Assembly (NCBI GenBank): GCA_044238845.1
Contig: JBIICN010000031.1
Coordinates: 1-41,219 of the forward strand
Length of the DNA: 41,219 nt
Direction of reading: 5' to 3'
Source of the DNA: UBA4416 sp044238845
GTDB lineage: Bacteria; Bacteroidota; Bacteroidia; B-17B0; Aurantibacillaceae
The notes under the pieces were generated by a model. The model saw only the letters and a list, made by a program, of their open reading frames with translations, was not told the origin of the DNA and did no database searches. The translations under genes and the position numbers were made by a program. Each line of letters starts with the position of its first letter. Position 1 is the stretch's first letter. Below, piece after piece: positions 8,083 through 16,812 of the stretch.

Positions 8083-10605
8083 TTATTCCTTAATAACTCT
8101 AACAGTAGAATATGAATTATTATTTTTAATTCTTACCGTATATATGCCATTTGCATATTTCTCTAGCGATATAATATTAATTTGATTGTTGATAGTTTCA
8201 TTTAGTATTTGTTTGCCAATGCCATCATAAACTTCAACGGATGTGTTTTCTATAGTGTTAGATTTAAAGTCAAGAGTAAAGATTCCATTTGTTGGATTTG
8301 GATATATTGCAAACGTTTCGTTGGTTAAATTTTTAATGTCAGTTATACATGCACTAACCGTTACTACCTGATTGGAGATATTAGTTCCAGCAGAATTTTT
8401 TGCAGCCAAGCTTATTGTATAAGTTCCAGGGTTTGAGAAAACAACAGATGGGTTTTGAGCATTTTTATTTGAAAAGGATACACCCGCAGATTGTGTTGCT
8501 GTCCAAGTCCAAGATGTAGGAGTATTTAATGATTGATCATTTAATTGAACGCTAACGTTAGTGCAAATAGAATTAGTTATGTTAAAGTTTGAAATTGGAG
8601 TAACTGCAGAAGGAGCAACAATTGTTATGGCAGCATTATTAATATCAAAGAAAATATTTCCAGCGCCTCTTACCATAAAACGAGCCGTTGTTGTTTGAAT
8701 CGAAGGAACTGTAATAGTTGTTGAGCCATTATTTTGAACATTTGATGCCAAAGTAAATGGATAAGTATTGCCACCATCAACAGATAAGAATATATTTACA
8801 CTAGGCGTATTCACAGCACCAGCATTTGTGCCAGCTACATTCCATGAAATAGTTTGTGTTGTACCTGCTGTCCATGATGTTGCTGCGTTTTGTGTTGTTA
8901 TTGAAAAAGGTCCTGAAGCAGCATCAACGGTTATTTTCATTAAGTCAGAAGCGGTTTGCCCACCTCCAACGTAATTATCTCTAACAACAAAAGAAAAATT
9001 TAAAACACGTCCTACAGATGGCGTTTTTTCCCAAGTTGAATTAAGGGTATTTGATAATATAGTTGCTAATGCTGGCATGTATCTGTTTGGTGATACAGCT
9101 GGCGCAAACGATCTATATAAAGGACCAACACTATAAGTAGCTACAGGAGCTGCAGAGCCTGGCGATTGAGCCGGATCATTTTGACTCCAGTTATATGTTA
9201 ATGATGAGTTCCCATCTATATCAGTTCCTGTACCTTCTAAAATATAGGCTGTTGATTTTGGTATGATATAATCCAATCCGGCATAAGCAGTTGGAGGATT
9301 GTTAGTTAAGTTTGTTATCGAAGCACAAGAACTACTGTTACCTGTTTTAATATTGTTGCTTATGTCACGTATGTTAACATAATTGAAGTCGGCATGACTG
9401 TTATTTTGAACGTTAGCATTTGTGCCACAAATACCAGCATAGCCCATAATTGAACTTCCGCTTGCTGGTTCAACTTCTGTTGTTCCATTTCCACTGCGGC
9501 TACATGTATTCATTACATGATAACCACCAAACTGATGACCCATTTCATGTGCTACATAATCAATGTCAAAAGCATCTCCTGTTGGATTTGCACGACCTGT
9601 CATACCTCTTCCTTTATGAGTACCACTTTGCGAAGAACTTAAACACACGCATGAAAGACATCCAGCACTGCCACCATCAGTGGTATTAAAATTATGACCA
9701 ATGTCGTAATTTGCTACGCCTATGTTAGCATCAATGGTTTGAGCTGTTTTTGTATTAAACTCTCCCGACCATGGATCGGTTGTTGTACTGCCATAATAAA
9801 TCACTAAATCATTATTTGTAACAAAATTTAAATGAATTGATAAATCTCTTTCGTAAACTGTATTTACACGATTTATTGTAATAACCATTTGTGCCTGAAT
9901 ATTTGCTTTTTGATTACTTGTTCCTGCAAATAAATTTCCGTATTCGGCATTACAAGATTGAGCCAAACGGTATGTTCTTAATTTTTTGTCATTAATATTT
10001 TGAACAGAAAAATCTCCGCTTGTGTTTTCGTTAAGAGAAGGAAAGGATATTTTTTCATCTGTAAGACATGTGAAATTTTGGTTATCTGCACCTAAACTAT
10101 TACGGTCATAAACAATATAATTCACAAGGTCTGTTGTAAACGGATCAATAAAGTTTGTACTCTTTATACCTGACAGAGCCATCGTATGTAATCCAAATTG
10201 AGTTACGCTAAAACGCATAGTTGCTGTTGGATCATCAATGCCTTGAGCAGCATAGGTTTTAATCATCGGGAACTTAGCTTCTAATCCCGGTTCCATAATC
10301 GATGATTCATATACAGCAAATCTTTCAAATTGTCCGTCTGAATTAGGAAATTCAATTATGAGTGAAGATGGAGCAGGACTTGAATGTAAAGCGGGAGCAT
10401 TTACTAATTTCAATTTCAGTAAATGTAAGTTAAGCTCAAAAACATGATATTCTTTTGGAAAAGAACTTCTTCTTACTTTATCACCGGTTGCCATTTTTTC
10501 AGGCACAAGACGCCATAAATCATTTGAACTGGTTTGACCATAAAGGATCGACATTACATTTAAAAATATGAATGTAAAAGCTGTTTTAAATAGTTGTTTA
10601 TTCAT
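8083..10605 (-). CDS. Secreted reprolysin-like (M12B-type) metalloprotease with T9SS sorting domain
   Basis: A secreted zinc metalloprotease of 840 aa. The signal peptide is about residues 1-24 (MNKQLFKTAF...LYGQ). The catalytic domain carries HEMGHQFGGYH (H353, E354, H357, H363), the extended HExxHxxGxxH zinc motif, followed by an SIMGYAG Met-turn. Cysteines flank the active site, as usual for metzincins. A middle region of unassigned beta-rich domains is followed by a PKD-like domain (about 672-752) and a C-terminal T9SS type A domain from about 762 (FAIYPNPTNG...NGIYTVRI). It should cross the outer membrane through the Por system and be released or surface-attached. An upstream in-frame ATG at 10659 would hide the signal peptide, so I use ATG 10605. 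Confidence 0.92.
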   Translation of the reverse strand: MNKQLFKTAFTFIFLNVMSILYGQTSSNDLWRLVPEKMATGDKVRRSSFPKEYHVFELNLHLLKLKLVNAPALHSSPAPSSLIIEFPNSDGQFERFAVYESSIMEPGLEAKFPMIKTYAAQGIDDPTATMRFSVTQFGLHTMALSGIKSTNFIDPFTTDLVNYIVYDRNSLGADNQNFTCLTDEKISFPSLNENTSGDFSVQNINDKKLRTYRLAQSCNAEYGNLFAGTSNQKANIQAQMVITINRVNTVYERDLSIHLNFVTNNDLVIYYGSTTTDPWSGEFNTKTAQTIDANIGVANYDIGHNFNTTDGGSAGCLSCVCLSSSQSGTHKGRGMTGRANPTGDAFDIDYVAHEMGHQFGGYHVMNTCSRSGNGTTEVEPASGSSIMGYAGICGTNANVQNNSHADFNYVNIRDISNNIKTGNSSSCASITNLTNNPPTAYAGLDYIIPKSTAYILEGTGTDIDGNSSLTYNWSQNDPAQSPGSAAPVATYSVGPLYRSFAPAVSPNRYMPALATILSNTLNSTWEKTPSVGRVLNFSFVVRDNYVGGGQTASDLMKITVDAASGPFSITTQNAATSWTAGTTQTISWNVAGTNAGAVNTPSVNIFLSVDGGNTYPFTLASNVQNNGSTTITVPSIQTTTARFMVRGAGNIFFDINNAAITIVAPSAVTPISNFNITNSICTNVSVQLNDQSLNTPTSWTWTATQSAGVSFSNKNAQNPSVVFSNPGTYTISLAAKNSAGTNISNQVVTVSACITDIKNLTNETFAIYPNPTNGIFTLDFKSNTIENTSVEVYDGIGKQILNETINNQINIISLEKYANGIYTVRIKNNNSYSTVRVIKE

Positions 10606-10701
10606 GATGCCTGTTTTTTTGATTATATCTAATTTAAAAAAATGTTTTAAAATTATCAAGTTATTTATCGAGTTTTTAAGAATTAACTCAAAACAACACG
10701 A

Positions 10702-10725
10702 TTTATCTAAATTAATTTAGATAAA
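10702..10725. promoter_or_regulatory. Perfect 24-bp palindrome, candidate operator
   Basis: TTTATCTAAATT is followed directly by its exact reverse complement. It lies about 97 nt upstream of the metalloprotease ATG, in the 232-nt gap after the oxidoreductase gene. It is AT-rich with no loop and no adjacent T-tract, which fits a dimeric repressor site better than a terminator. No candidate regulator gene is adjacent. I see nothing else in 10606-10837, and no clear TAnnTTTG promoter. Confidence 0.45.
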
Positions 10726-10837
10726 GATAATACGCGATTTTGTAAATTTTATGTAGAATAGAATTTAGTACTGGTTTTTAAATATAAATTAGACGAATTT
10801 TATTGCCAATAGCTTAAAAAATGCTGCTATAAATAAT

Positions 10838-11506
10838 CTAGGCTTTATAAATAGGAATTAGATGATCTATGTTTTTTAAATAATCAAGGTATAATTGTAT
10901 TTTCACATGACGTTCCTCATCTGTTATTCTGGCCGGCGAAAAACAAATAAATGGTGGTAATACAGTCATTCCTGTAAAGTATAACATGCCATGTTGTATA
11001 GGATATAAAATGGTTTCTAAATTTCCGTTTTTCCCGTTGTTACCATAAGCAATTTCAGGTCCACCAGTTGTTAATGTTAAAAATGCGGTTTTGTTTTTAT
11101 ATGTTCCGTTATCATAAACTCCTTTTCCTGATCCATAAACTACACCCATGGCAAATACCCTATCTACCCATCCTTTTAAAATAGCTGGTAATCCAAACCA
11201 CCATAATGGGAAATTAAAGATGATGGTATCACACCATTCTAATTTTTCTATTTCTGTTTTTAGTTCAAGTGTAAAAAAATTGTTTTGATGAGCATTTACT
11301 TGTTCCATTTGGTATTTAAAGAAGTCGGGATTTTGTAGTTTTGTAAAATCATGTTTATCTCCAACTGGATTAAATCCCATCGTATATAAATCAGATACTT
11401 TTACTTCGGCACCTTGCGATTGAAAATAGGTGACAGCTTCGTTTTTTAAACTGTTGCAAAATGATTTTGGTTCAGGATGTGCGTGAATGATTAATATTTT
11501 TTTCAT
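10838..11506 (-). CDS. Flavodoxin-fold NAD(P)H quinone oxidoreductase
   Basis: A cytoplasmic FMN/FAD-dependent oxidoreductase of the Flavodoxin_2 family (NQO1, KefF, MdaB relatives) that reduces quinones or similar acceptors by two-electron transfer. The start MKKILIIHAHPEPKSFCNSL contains the phosphate-binding first loop. FPLWWFGLPAILKGWVDRVF is the characteristic flavin/quinone-site segment, followed by LTTGGPE. The length of 222 aa is normal. It starts 8 nt after the stop of the upstream outer-membrane-protein gene, so the two are co-transcribed. The substrate cannot be told from sequence; quinone detoxification is the usual role. Confidence 0.88.
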   Translation of the reverse strand: MKKILIIHAHPEPKSFCNSLKNEAVTYFQSQGAEVKVSDLYTMGFNPVGDKHDFTKLQNPDFFKYQMEQVNAHQNNFFTLELKTEIEKLEWCDTIIFNFPLWWFGLPAILKGWVDRVFAMGVVYGSGKGVYDNGTYKNKTAFLTLTTGGPEIAYGNNGKNGNLETILYPIQHGMLYFTGMTVLPPFICFSPARITDEERHVKIQLYLDYLKNIDHLIPIYKA

Positions 11507-11514
11507 ATAGTTGA

Positions 11515-12213
11515 TTAGTTATATTTATAACCGATGCTCACTAAACCAGTGAAACAATTTTGATGAAAAGGTTTTAATAAATAAGGATTTTTTCTTTCAA
11601 AAATACGTCTGTTCCAACCAGGATTACTAACATCATATTCTGCTTCTAAGATAACAGAAATAGAAATTCGTTTGATGATTAATTTAGGTTGTATCATAAT
11701 TTTTGGAGAAAAGAATTGATTTTTTTGAGAAATGTACTCATTCTTGCTTAGGGTGGTTCGACCTGTGTTAAAACCTAAATAGCCAGTTAAACCTATTGTT
11801 TTTTTATCATTAGCCAAGCTAAGACCGAAACCCATACCTATGACATAGCCTGAGATTTTAGTATTTAAACTATCTTGTATTGTGATTCGAGTTGGAATCA
11901 CTTTATAATAGTTTACCTGAGATGAGATGCGACTTGTTCTGCCAATGCTATAATTGTGGCCAGATACACCTGCACCTATAATTTGAAGCGGAAGACTTGC
12001 ATCTGCTTTTTTATCAATGCTATTAATTTGATTATAATAGCTTTTTTCATAAACACGATAACCATAATAAAAATCAATGGTTTGATTGTGGTAAAAATCT
12101 GCTTTAACTGGCTTCTCTTTTTTTTCTTTCTCTTTTTTGACCTTAATCTTTGTTGCTTGACCAAATGAAATAGCAGAAAGTATAAGGAATATATAAAGTA
12201 AAAATTTATGCAT
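11515..12213 (-). CDS. Probable outer-membrane beta-barrel protein, unknown function
   Basis: A 232-aa protein with a clear signal peptide (about 1-18, ending SFGQ). A very lysine-rich stretch at about 21-37 follows, then alternating hydrophobic/polar strands with Gly and aromatic residues, and the C-terminal end YKYN. This fits a small outer-membrane beta-barrel, but I recognise no family. It is the first gene of a two-gene operon with the flavodoxin-fold oxidoreductase, 8 nt apart. A near-perfect palindrome lies 18-37 nt before its ATG. The role is unknown; the pairing with an oxidoreductase hints at a response to a redox-active or toxic compound, which is only an inference. Confidence 0.6.
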   Translation of the reverse strand: MHKFLLYIFLILSAISFGQATKIKVKKEKEKKEKPVKADFYHNQTIDFYYGYRVYEKSYYNQINSIDKKADASLPLQIIGAGVSGHNYSIGRTSRISSQVNYYKVIPTRITIQDSLNTKISGYVIGMGFGLSLANDKKTIGLTGYLGFNTGRTTLSKNEYISQKNQFFSPKIMIQPKLIIKRISISVILEAEYDVSNPGWNRRIFERKNPYLLKPFHQNCFTGLVSIGYKYN

Positions 12214-12230
12214 ATAATGTAAATCTTGTA

Positions 12231-12250
12231 TTAGTGTAACGTTATACTAA
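12231..12250. promoter_or_regulatory. 20-bp near-perfect palindrome, candidate operator
   Basis: TTAGTGTAAC-GTTATACTAA is a palindrome with one non-matching pair. It sits 17 nt upstream of the outer-membrane-protein start on the minus strand, in the 213-nt divergent gap to the glycine-rich protein. Size and position suit a TetR- or MarR-like dimer site controlling the minus-strand operon. The rest of 12214-12426 is AT-rich with no clear promoter octamer. Confidence 0.5.
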
Positions 12251-12426
12251 TAAAAAGACACAGAATTTTGTCAGGTAATTTAGTGTTCGTTTAAAATATT
12301 ATAGTTTGTTTTATAAATATTTCAAATTTGAAATTACTTATTATTATCGCTTATTTTGATAAAACCTAGCGAAGTCAATTTTTTATATCAGCTAAATTGC
12401 TTATTTTTAAACACTTAATATAAAAT

Positions 12427-14298
12427 ATGAAATTTTTAATTTTAATTCTGATAGTAATTTCGCTTAGTACTAAAGCACAAATATTAAATGCTTATGCTAA
12501 AGTGACTAATATTAATGGAGCGAAAACTACTTTAACTGTTACAAATGTTAATCAAACTAGCCATACATTTACAGTTGGTGGCACTGTGATTATTATGCAG
12601 ATGCAGGATGATGTGATTGGAACAAATACAACTAATATAGCTGCTTTTGGTAATTTAGGAGCTATTGCTAATGCAGGTGTTTATGAGATTGGAATTATTA
12701 GTGCTCGGTCTCCAGCAGTTGGAACTCCAACAACTATAACATTTTCATCGCCTCTAGCAGGAACTTATAATACTGGTGCAAACTCTTCTTTGCAATTAAT
12801 TACATTAAGAGATCTAGGAGCTAATTATACAACTACAGCTACTATTAGCGGATTAACGTGGGATGGCAATGTAGGTGGAGTTATTGGAATTCAGGTTACT
12901 AATACATTAACTTTAAATCATAGTATATCGGCAAATGGAATTGGCTTTGCTGGTGGAACAAAAAATCCAAATGGTTATACAGCTTGCGAATCCACTACTT
13001 ATGCTACAGCCATAGCAACCCGTTATTCGGGAAAAGGAGAAGGGATTTATAAACGAACAAATGCTGCTTTTGCAGGAGCAAGAGGCAAAATATTAAATGG
13101 CGGCGGCGGCGGAAATGATGTGAACTCTGGCGGCGGCGGCGGCGGAAATTATTCGGAAGGAGGCAGTGGAGGCTTGGGTTGGGTTCCAGCAGGAACAGGA
13201 TGTAGCCCTAGTGTTGGTGGATTAGGTGGCATTAGTTTAAATGGACAAATATCTGCTGCTCGCATTTTTATGGGCGGCGGCGGCGGCGCAGGGCATCAAA
13301 ATGATGGTAATGGAACAGAAGGCGGAAAAGGTGGTGGCATTATTTTAATTAAAGCCACAAACATCAGAACTACTGGCGCATGCGCTGTTTCAATTTCAGC
13401 TAATGGAGCCACAGCAGCTAATGGATCCAATGATGGCGGCGGCGGCGCTGGAGCTGGCGGTTCTATTTTATTACAAGTAAGTAGTTTTAGTGTTACTGGC
13501 ACATGTCCATTAACTGTTACTTCAAATGGTGGTAACGGTGGAGCAAGTGTCACTTCTGGCGTGCACGGCGGCGGTGGCGGCGGTGGCCAAGGTGTAGTTA
13601 TTTATTCCATTGCACAACCCACTACCAACGTTACAACAAGTACGGCTGCTGGTGCAGGAGGATCTAGCTGTTCGGGTTGTTCTGCGTCAGCAAATGGAGC
13701 AGCTGCGCCAGGAAGCGGTAATTTGGGAATTATTAATTCATCAGCGGGTCCGCTTCCTATTGAGCTTATTAGTTTTGAAGGTAAAGCTAATACTGGAATA
13801 GTGGAGTTGTATTGGAAAACAGCTTCGGAGATTAATAATGATTATTTTACCGTTGAGAAAAGTAACGACGGATTTGAATTTACTCCTATTGGAACTTTAA
13901 AGGCAAATAATACAACTACCATGAGTCGTTATCAATTAAATGATTTAAAGCCAATCCGTGGGACAAATTATTATCGATTAAAGCAAACTGATTTTGATGA
14001 AACGTACACTTATTCCAATATTATTGCTGTTGACTTTTACGATAAGATTGAATTTTCTGTTTTCCCGAATCCTTTATTACAAAACCAAACTTTAATTGTA
14101 AGTATTGATAAACAATACGACACCGCTATTAATTTGAATGTATATGATATAACAGGTAAAAATGTTTTTGAAAAAGTAATTGAAGTTAGTAACCAAAGAG
14201 AGGTGAAAATAAATAACATTAATTTACCTGCTGGTATTTATAGCGTAAGATTAAATAATGATTATATCAACTCTACGCAAAAATTAATTATAGAGTAA
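12427..14298 (+). CDS. Glycine-rich secreted surface protein with T9SS sorting domain
   Basis: A 623-aa exported protein with a signal peptide at about 1-18 (ending TKAQ). The middle (about 215-420) contains glycine-rich blocks alternating with beta-strand-like segments, reminiscent of repetitive beta-solenoid adhesin-like proteins. Five polyglycine tracts are written almost entirely with GGC codons. From about residue 440 a fibronectin/T9SS linker follows (PLPIELISFEGKANTGIVEL, then YWKTASEINNDYF). The type A T9SS domain occupies the last 80 or so residues (VFPNP...AGIYSVRL). It is probably surface-attached or released. Adhesion or matrix function is an inference; I see no catalytic motif. 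Confidence 0.85.
   Translation: MKFLILILIVISLSTKAQILNAYAKVTNINGAKTTLTVTNVNQTSHTFTVGGTVIIMQMQDDVIGTNTTNIAAFGNLGAIANAGVYEIGIISARSPAVGTPTTITFSSPLAGTYNTGANSSLQLITLRDLGANYTTTATISGLTWDGNVGGVIGIQVTNTLTLNHSISANGIGFAGGTKNPNGYTACESTTYATAIATRYSGKGEGIYKRTNAAFAGARGKILNGGGGGNDVNSGGGGGGNYSEGGSGGLGWVPAGTGCSPSVGGLGGISLNGQISAARIFMGGGGGAGHQNDGNGTEGGKGGGIILIKATNIRTTGACAVSISANGATAANGSNDGGGGAGAGGSILLQVSSFSVTGTCPLTVTSNGGNGGASVTSGVHGGGGGGGQGVVIYSIAQPTTNVTTSTAAGAGGSSCSGCSASANGAAAPGSGNLGIINSSAGPLPIELISFEGKANTGIVELYWKTASEINNDYFTVEKSNDGFEFTPIGTLKANNTTTMSRYQLNDLKPIRGTNYYRLKQTDFDETYTYSNIIAVDFYDKIEFSVFPNPLLQNQTLIVSIDKQYDTAINLNVYDITGKNVFEKVIEVSNQREVKINNINLPAGIYSVRLNNDYINSTQKLIIE
13099..13587 (+). repeat. In-frame GGC trinucleotide tracts
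   Basis: Five short in-frame GGC runs encode polyglycine: four plus GGA at 13099-13113, five plus GGA at 13129-13146, five at 13273-13287, four at 13435-13446, and a GGC/GGT mixture at 13567-13587. They are the most GC-rich spots in an otherwise AT-rich gene and could change length by slippage without frameshift. Confidence 0.8.
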
Positions 14299-14454
14299 AC
14301 TATTTTTACTGATTTAGGTTTTTTGTACTAGCTTTTAAATACTGTGAATGATGTAACTTCTTATAAAGCATGTGTAAGTGTTATACTTATACTATGTTTA
14401 CTTTTGGGAACGCATTCGTAAGCGACATAAATGTTTGTTTAGTTAACAAGTATC

Positions 14455-14491
14455 ACACCCAACAGGTCTTCATAGTCTGTTGGGTGTTTTG
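14455..14491 (+). terminator. Terminator downstream of the glycine-rich protein
   Basis: The perfect 11-bp stem ACACCCAACAG / CTGTTGGGTGT (14455-14465, 14477-14487) has an 11-nt loop and is followed by TTTTGCTTTT. It lies 156 nt past the stop of the plus-strand gene. Confidence 0.75.
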
Positions 14492-14750
14492 CTTTTAGTT
14501 GCTTATTGAATATAGTTTAATAAATACTTGCTGTAAACTATTTTCTGTGTGGAAATGTAAAACAAATACAACGAATCTATTTTTGTTACTTTTTATTACA
14601 AATCATTTGAATCTCCCTATAATCAAGTGTTTTATTGATTTTGATAACAAACTAAGTGTTTTTTGCAATGTTAAAAAAACAGCCGTAATGTTAATTTGAT
14701 TTTCTAAAAATCCAAATGAATGAGAGTACCTTTAAACTAGTTCTTGTAAT

Positions 14751-14779
14751 AAAATAAAAAAGGCAAGTAAAACTCGCCT
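14751..14779 (-). terminator. Possible second (backup) minus-strand terminator of the dcw operon
   Basis: An 8-bp stem with a 3-nt loop (14761-14768, 14772-14779). Read on the minus strand its one imperfect pair becomes G-U, and it runs into TTTTTATTTT. Orientation is therefore minus. It would catch transcripts that read through the main ftsZ terminator. Confidence 0.5.
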
Positions 14780-14900
14780 CTTATTATACTAAAATGTGTG
14801 TATAGGTGCCTTTGAGGTTCATTTACCAAAAACAGTCTCATTAGCTGTGTAAACTTTATGATTTTACAAATAAATGTTAGATCAACTATCACTCATTTAC

Positions 14901-14934
14901 AAAACCTCGTCTGCAAACGGGGTTTTGTTTTTTT
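14901..14934 (+). terminator. Plus-strand terminator-like hairpin
   Basis: A 10-bp stem AAAACCTCGT / ACGGGGTTTT (one G-U pair, 6-nt loop) is followed by GTTTTTTT. It may back up the 14455 terminator or end an unrecognised small transcript. Confidence 0.55.
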
Positions 14935-15020
14935 AATACTTTAATTTACATATAACAAATGTAGGAAACTTTTTTATGTATCATTTTGAATTTTTCCACA
15001 ATAGGAATTATTTAGTAAAC

Positions 15021-15060
15021 AAAAAACCCTCATCCGTTTATCAGATGAGGGTTTCTTTTT
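15021..15060 (-). terminator. Main terminator of the dcw operon after ftsZ
   Basis: The perfect 11-bp stem AAACCCTCATC / GATGAGGGTTT (15024-15034, 15044-15054) has a 9-nt loop. T-rich flanks lie on both strands, so it can act in both directions. It begins 17 nt beyond the ftsZ stop. Confidence 0.85.
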
Positions 15061-15076
15061 TGTGATAGTTTAATAA

Positions 15077-16687
15077 CTAATCAACGTTATCGTGTAAAAA
15101 CGAGTTGTTTGGTCTAATCTCATTGTTTTCTCCTAAAGTATAACGAGATACTTGAGAATCTGTAGAAGGCGTAGAACTTGTATTATCTAAGTTTACTTGT
15201 TTACGTTGCCAAGCAGATGTTTTTTCTAAGTCGTTTAACCCTTCAGGAGTTTTCATTTTCAATGTCAACTCTTTTAATTTTTTAATACGCTCTTGTGCCA
15301 AACGAATTTGCTCTTCGCGGCTATTGCTTTCAGCTTGGATGATTTCGTTTACTTCTTCTTCATTAGAAGAAATATCATTAATGATAAATTCTTGTTTAGA
15401 AGCTTCAACTACTGTTTCAGTTACAAACGTTGTAGGAGTTTCGTTTACTGGCTCATCTAAAGAATATACTTTAAAAGCTGGTTTTTCGTCCACTGAGTTT
15501 ATCGAAGTGTCTTCCTTAACTTCGTTTACAATTGGAGCAGTTGGCTCTTCAACTTTATTAATGATTGGTGTTTCAACTGTTTCTTCTTTTACAAATACAA
15601 ATGGCTCGTTAGTTTGTATTTCGTCAATAATAGAAGTTTGTACTGGTTCCACTTTAGCAACAGTAGGCTCATCTAAACGAACAATTTTACGCTCTGCAAA
15701 AGTTGGTGCTTCGTAACCTGAATTAATTTTTGAATTAAATCCTGTTGCAATAATTGTTACAGAAACGTTATCACCTAAAGAAGGATCAGTACCGTAACCA
15801 GTAATTAATTCGGCAGTACCACCAGCTGCTTCTTGAATAAAATCAGTAATCTCACCAAACTCATCCATTTCAATATCATCACTTCCGCTCATGATATTTA
15901 ATAACACGTGACGAGCACCAGAAATATCGTTATCATTTAATAATGGAGAAATCAATGCATTCTCAACAGCACGTAAAGCACGTTTCTCTCCACTTGCAAT
16001 TGCAGAACCCATGATAGCAACACCGCTATCTTGCATAACAGTTTTCACATCATTAAAATCTACATTTACATGCATGTGTAAGCTGATGATTTCTGCAATT
16101 GATTTTGCTGCGCTTGTTAATACATTATCAGCATGAGCAAATGCTTCGGTCATTTTTAAGCTTCCGTAGATTTCACGTAATTTATCGTTACCGATAACGA
16201 TTAACGTATCTACGTATTTTTTCATTTCTTCTAAGCCTTTCTCAGCTTGCTCTCTACGTTTTTTTCCTTCAAAAGAAAAAGGAATCGTTACGATACCAAC
16301 TGTTAAGATGCCTAACTCTTTTGCAATAGACGCAATTACTGGAGCAGCTCCAGTACCAGTACCACCGCCTAAACCAGCTGTGATAAATACCATTTCAGTA
16401 TTGTCTTTTAATATGTCTTTAATTTCTTCAATGCTCTCTAAAGCAGAGTCGCGACCAACCTCAGGTTTAGCACCTGCTCCTAATCCTCTTGTTAAAGAGT
16501 TACCTAATTGTATTTTATGAGGCACTGGGCTTTTGCCTAATGCTTGTTTATCGGTATTGCATATAATGAAATCAACCCCTTTAATTCCTAAACGGAACAT
16601 GTGATTAACAGCGTTACTTCCGCCGCCACCAACGCCAATTACTTTAATAATTGAGCTTTCTTCTTGTGGTAATTCAAATTGCATCAT
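15077..16687 (-). CDS. ftsZ: Cell division GTPase FtsZ
   Basis: The tubulin-like GTPase that polymerises at mid-cell into the Z-ring. The GTP-binding domain has GVGGGGSNAV near 18-27, the tubulin signature GGGTGTG at 107-113 and the T7 synergy loop NVDFND at 208-213. The globular part ends near 325. An acidic, Glu/Val/Thr-rich linker of about 165 residues then leads to a C-terminal peptide (TSAWQRKQVNL, about 493-503) that should bind FtsA. A 30-residue tail follows. The total of 536 aa is long compared with about 380 in E. coli; long linkers are common in Bacteroidota. The start is ATG-ATG and either Met may be used. It is the last gene of the dcw cluster and a terminator follows. Confidence 0.98.
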   Translation of the reverse strand: MMQFELPQEESSIIKVIGVGGGGSNAVNHMFRLGIKGVDFIICNTDKQALGKSPVPHKIQLGNSLTRGLGAGAKPEVGRDSALESIEEIKDILKDNTEMVFITAGLGGGTGTGAAPVIASIAKELGILTVGIVTIPFSFEGKKRREQAEKGLEEMKKYVDTLIVIGNDKLREIYGSLKMTEAFAHADNVLTSAAKSIAEIISLHMHVNVDFNDVKTVMQDSGVAIMGSAIASGEKRALRAVENALISPLLNDNDISGARHVLLNIMSGSDDIEMDEFGEITDFIQEAAGGTAELITGYGTDPSLGDNVSVTIIATGFNSKINSGYEAPTFAERKIVRLDEPTVAKVEPVQTSIIDEIQTNEPFVFVKEETVETPIINKVEEPTAPIVNEVKEDTSINSVDEKPAFKVYSLDEPVNETPTTFVTETVVEASKQEFIINDISSNEEEVNEIIQAESNSREEQIRLAQERIKKLKELTLKMKTPEGLNDLEKTSAWQRKQVNLDNTSSTPSTDSQVSRYTLGENNEIRPNNSFLHDNVD

Positions 16688-16812
16688 GGTATAAATTATT
16701 TATTGAGTTATTTAATTATTGAGATATTGATTTATTATTTGTTCAGTTATATTTAGATGATTTAGTTTTCTATGTATTAACTCATTAATTCTTCAAATCA
16801 TCAATTCATTAT
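16688..16812. repeat. AT-rich degenerate repeat in the ftsA-ftsZ gap
   Basis: This 125-nt spacer is built from variants of ATTGAGTTATTTAATTATTG on one side and CATTAATTCTTCAAATCATC on the other. Such low-complexity spacers are often seen between Bacteroidota genes. No TAnnTTTG promoter for ftsZ is visible on the minus strand. Confidence 0.5.

Larger units (their letters stand above)
14299..15076. other. 778-nt convergent gap without a convincing gene
   Basis: This is the space between the ends of the glycine-rich protein (+) and ftsZ (-). It contains four hairpins of alternating orientation, listed separately. A 66-codon open frame at 14499-14699 starts with TTG, has no recognisable similarity and biased low-complexity composition, and is probably spurious. 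A TATTTTTG octamer at 14578-14585 could be a promoter for a small plus-strand RNA ending at the 14901 hairpin, but it lacks a -33 partner. Confidence 0.5.

Noticed and set aside
10606..10659. Upstream ATG adding 18 residues to the metalloprotease
   Set aside because: It would bury the signal peptide; starting at 10605 gives a standard secretion signal.
13296..13553. Proline/alanine-rich open frame antisense to the glycine-rich protein
   Set aside because: It is the shadow of glycine codons (GGC reads as GCC/CCG on the other strand) within a clear coding gene.
14499..14699. A 66-codon open frame in the convergent gap
   Set aside because: TTG start, Ile/Leu/Asn/Lys-rich low-complexity product, no recognisable family and no promoter or spacing support; AT-rich gaps produce such frames by chance.
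15324..15716. 130-codon Ser/Val-rich open frame antisense to the ftsZ linker
   Set aside because: It lies wholly within ftsZ, has no family features, and its composition mirrors the Glu/Thr/Val-rich linker.
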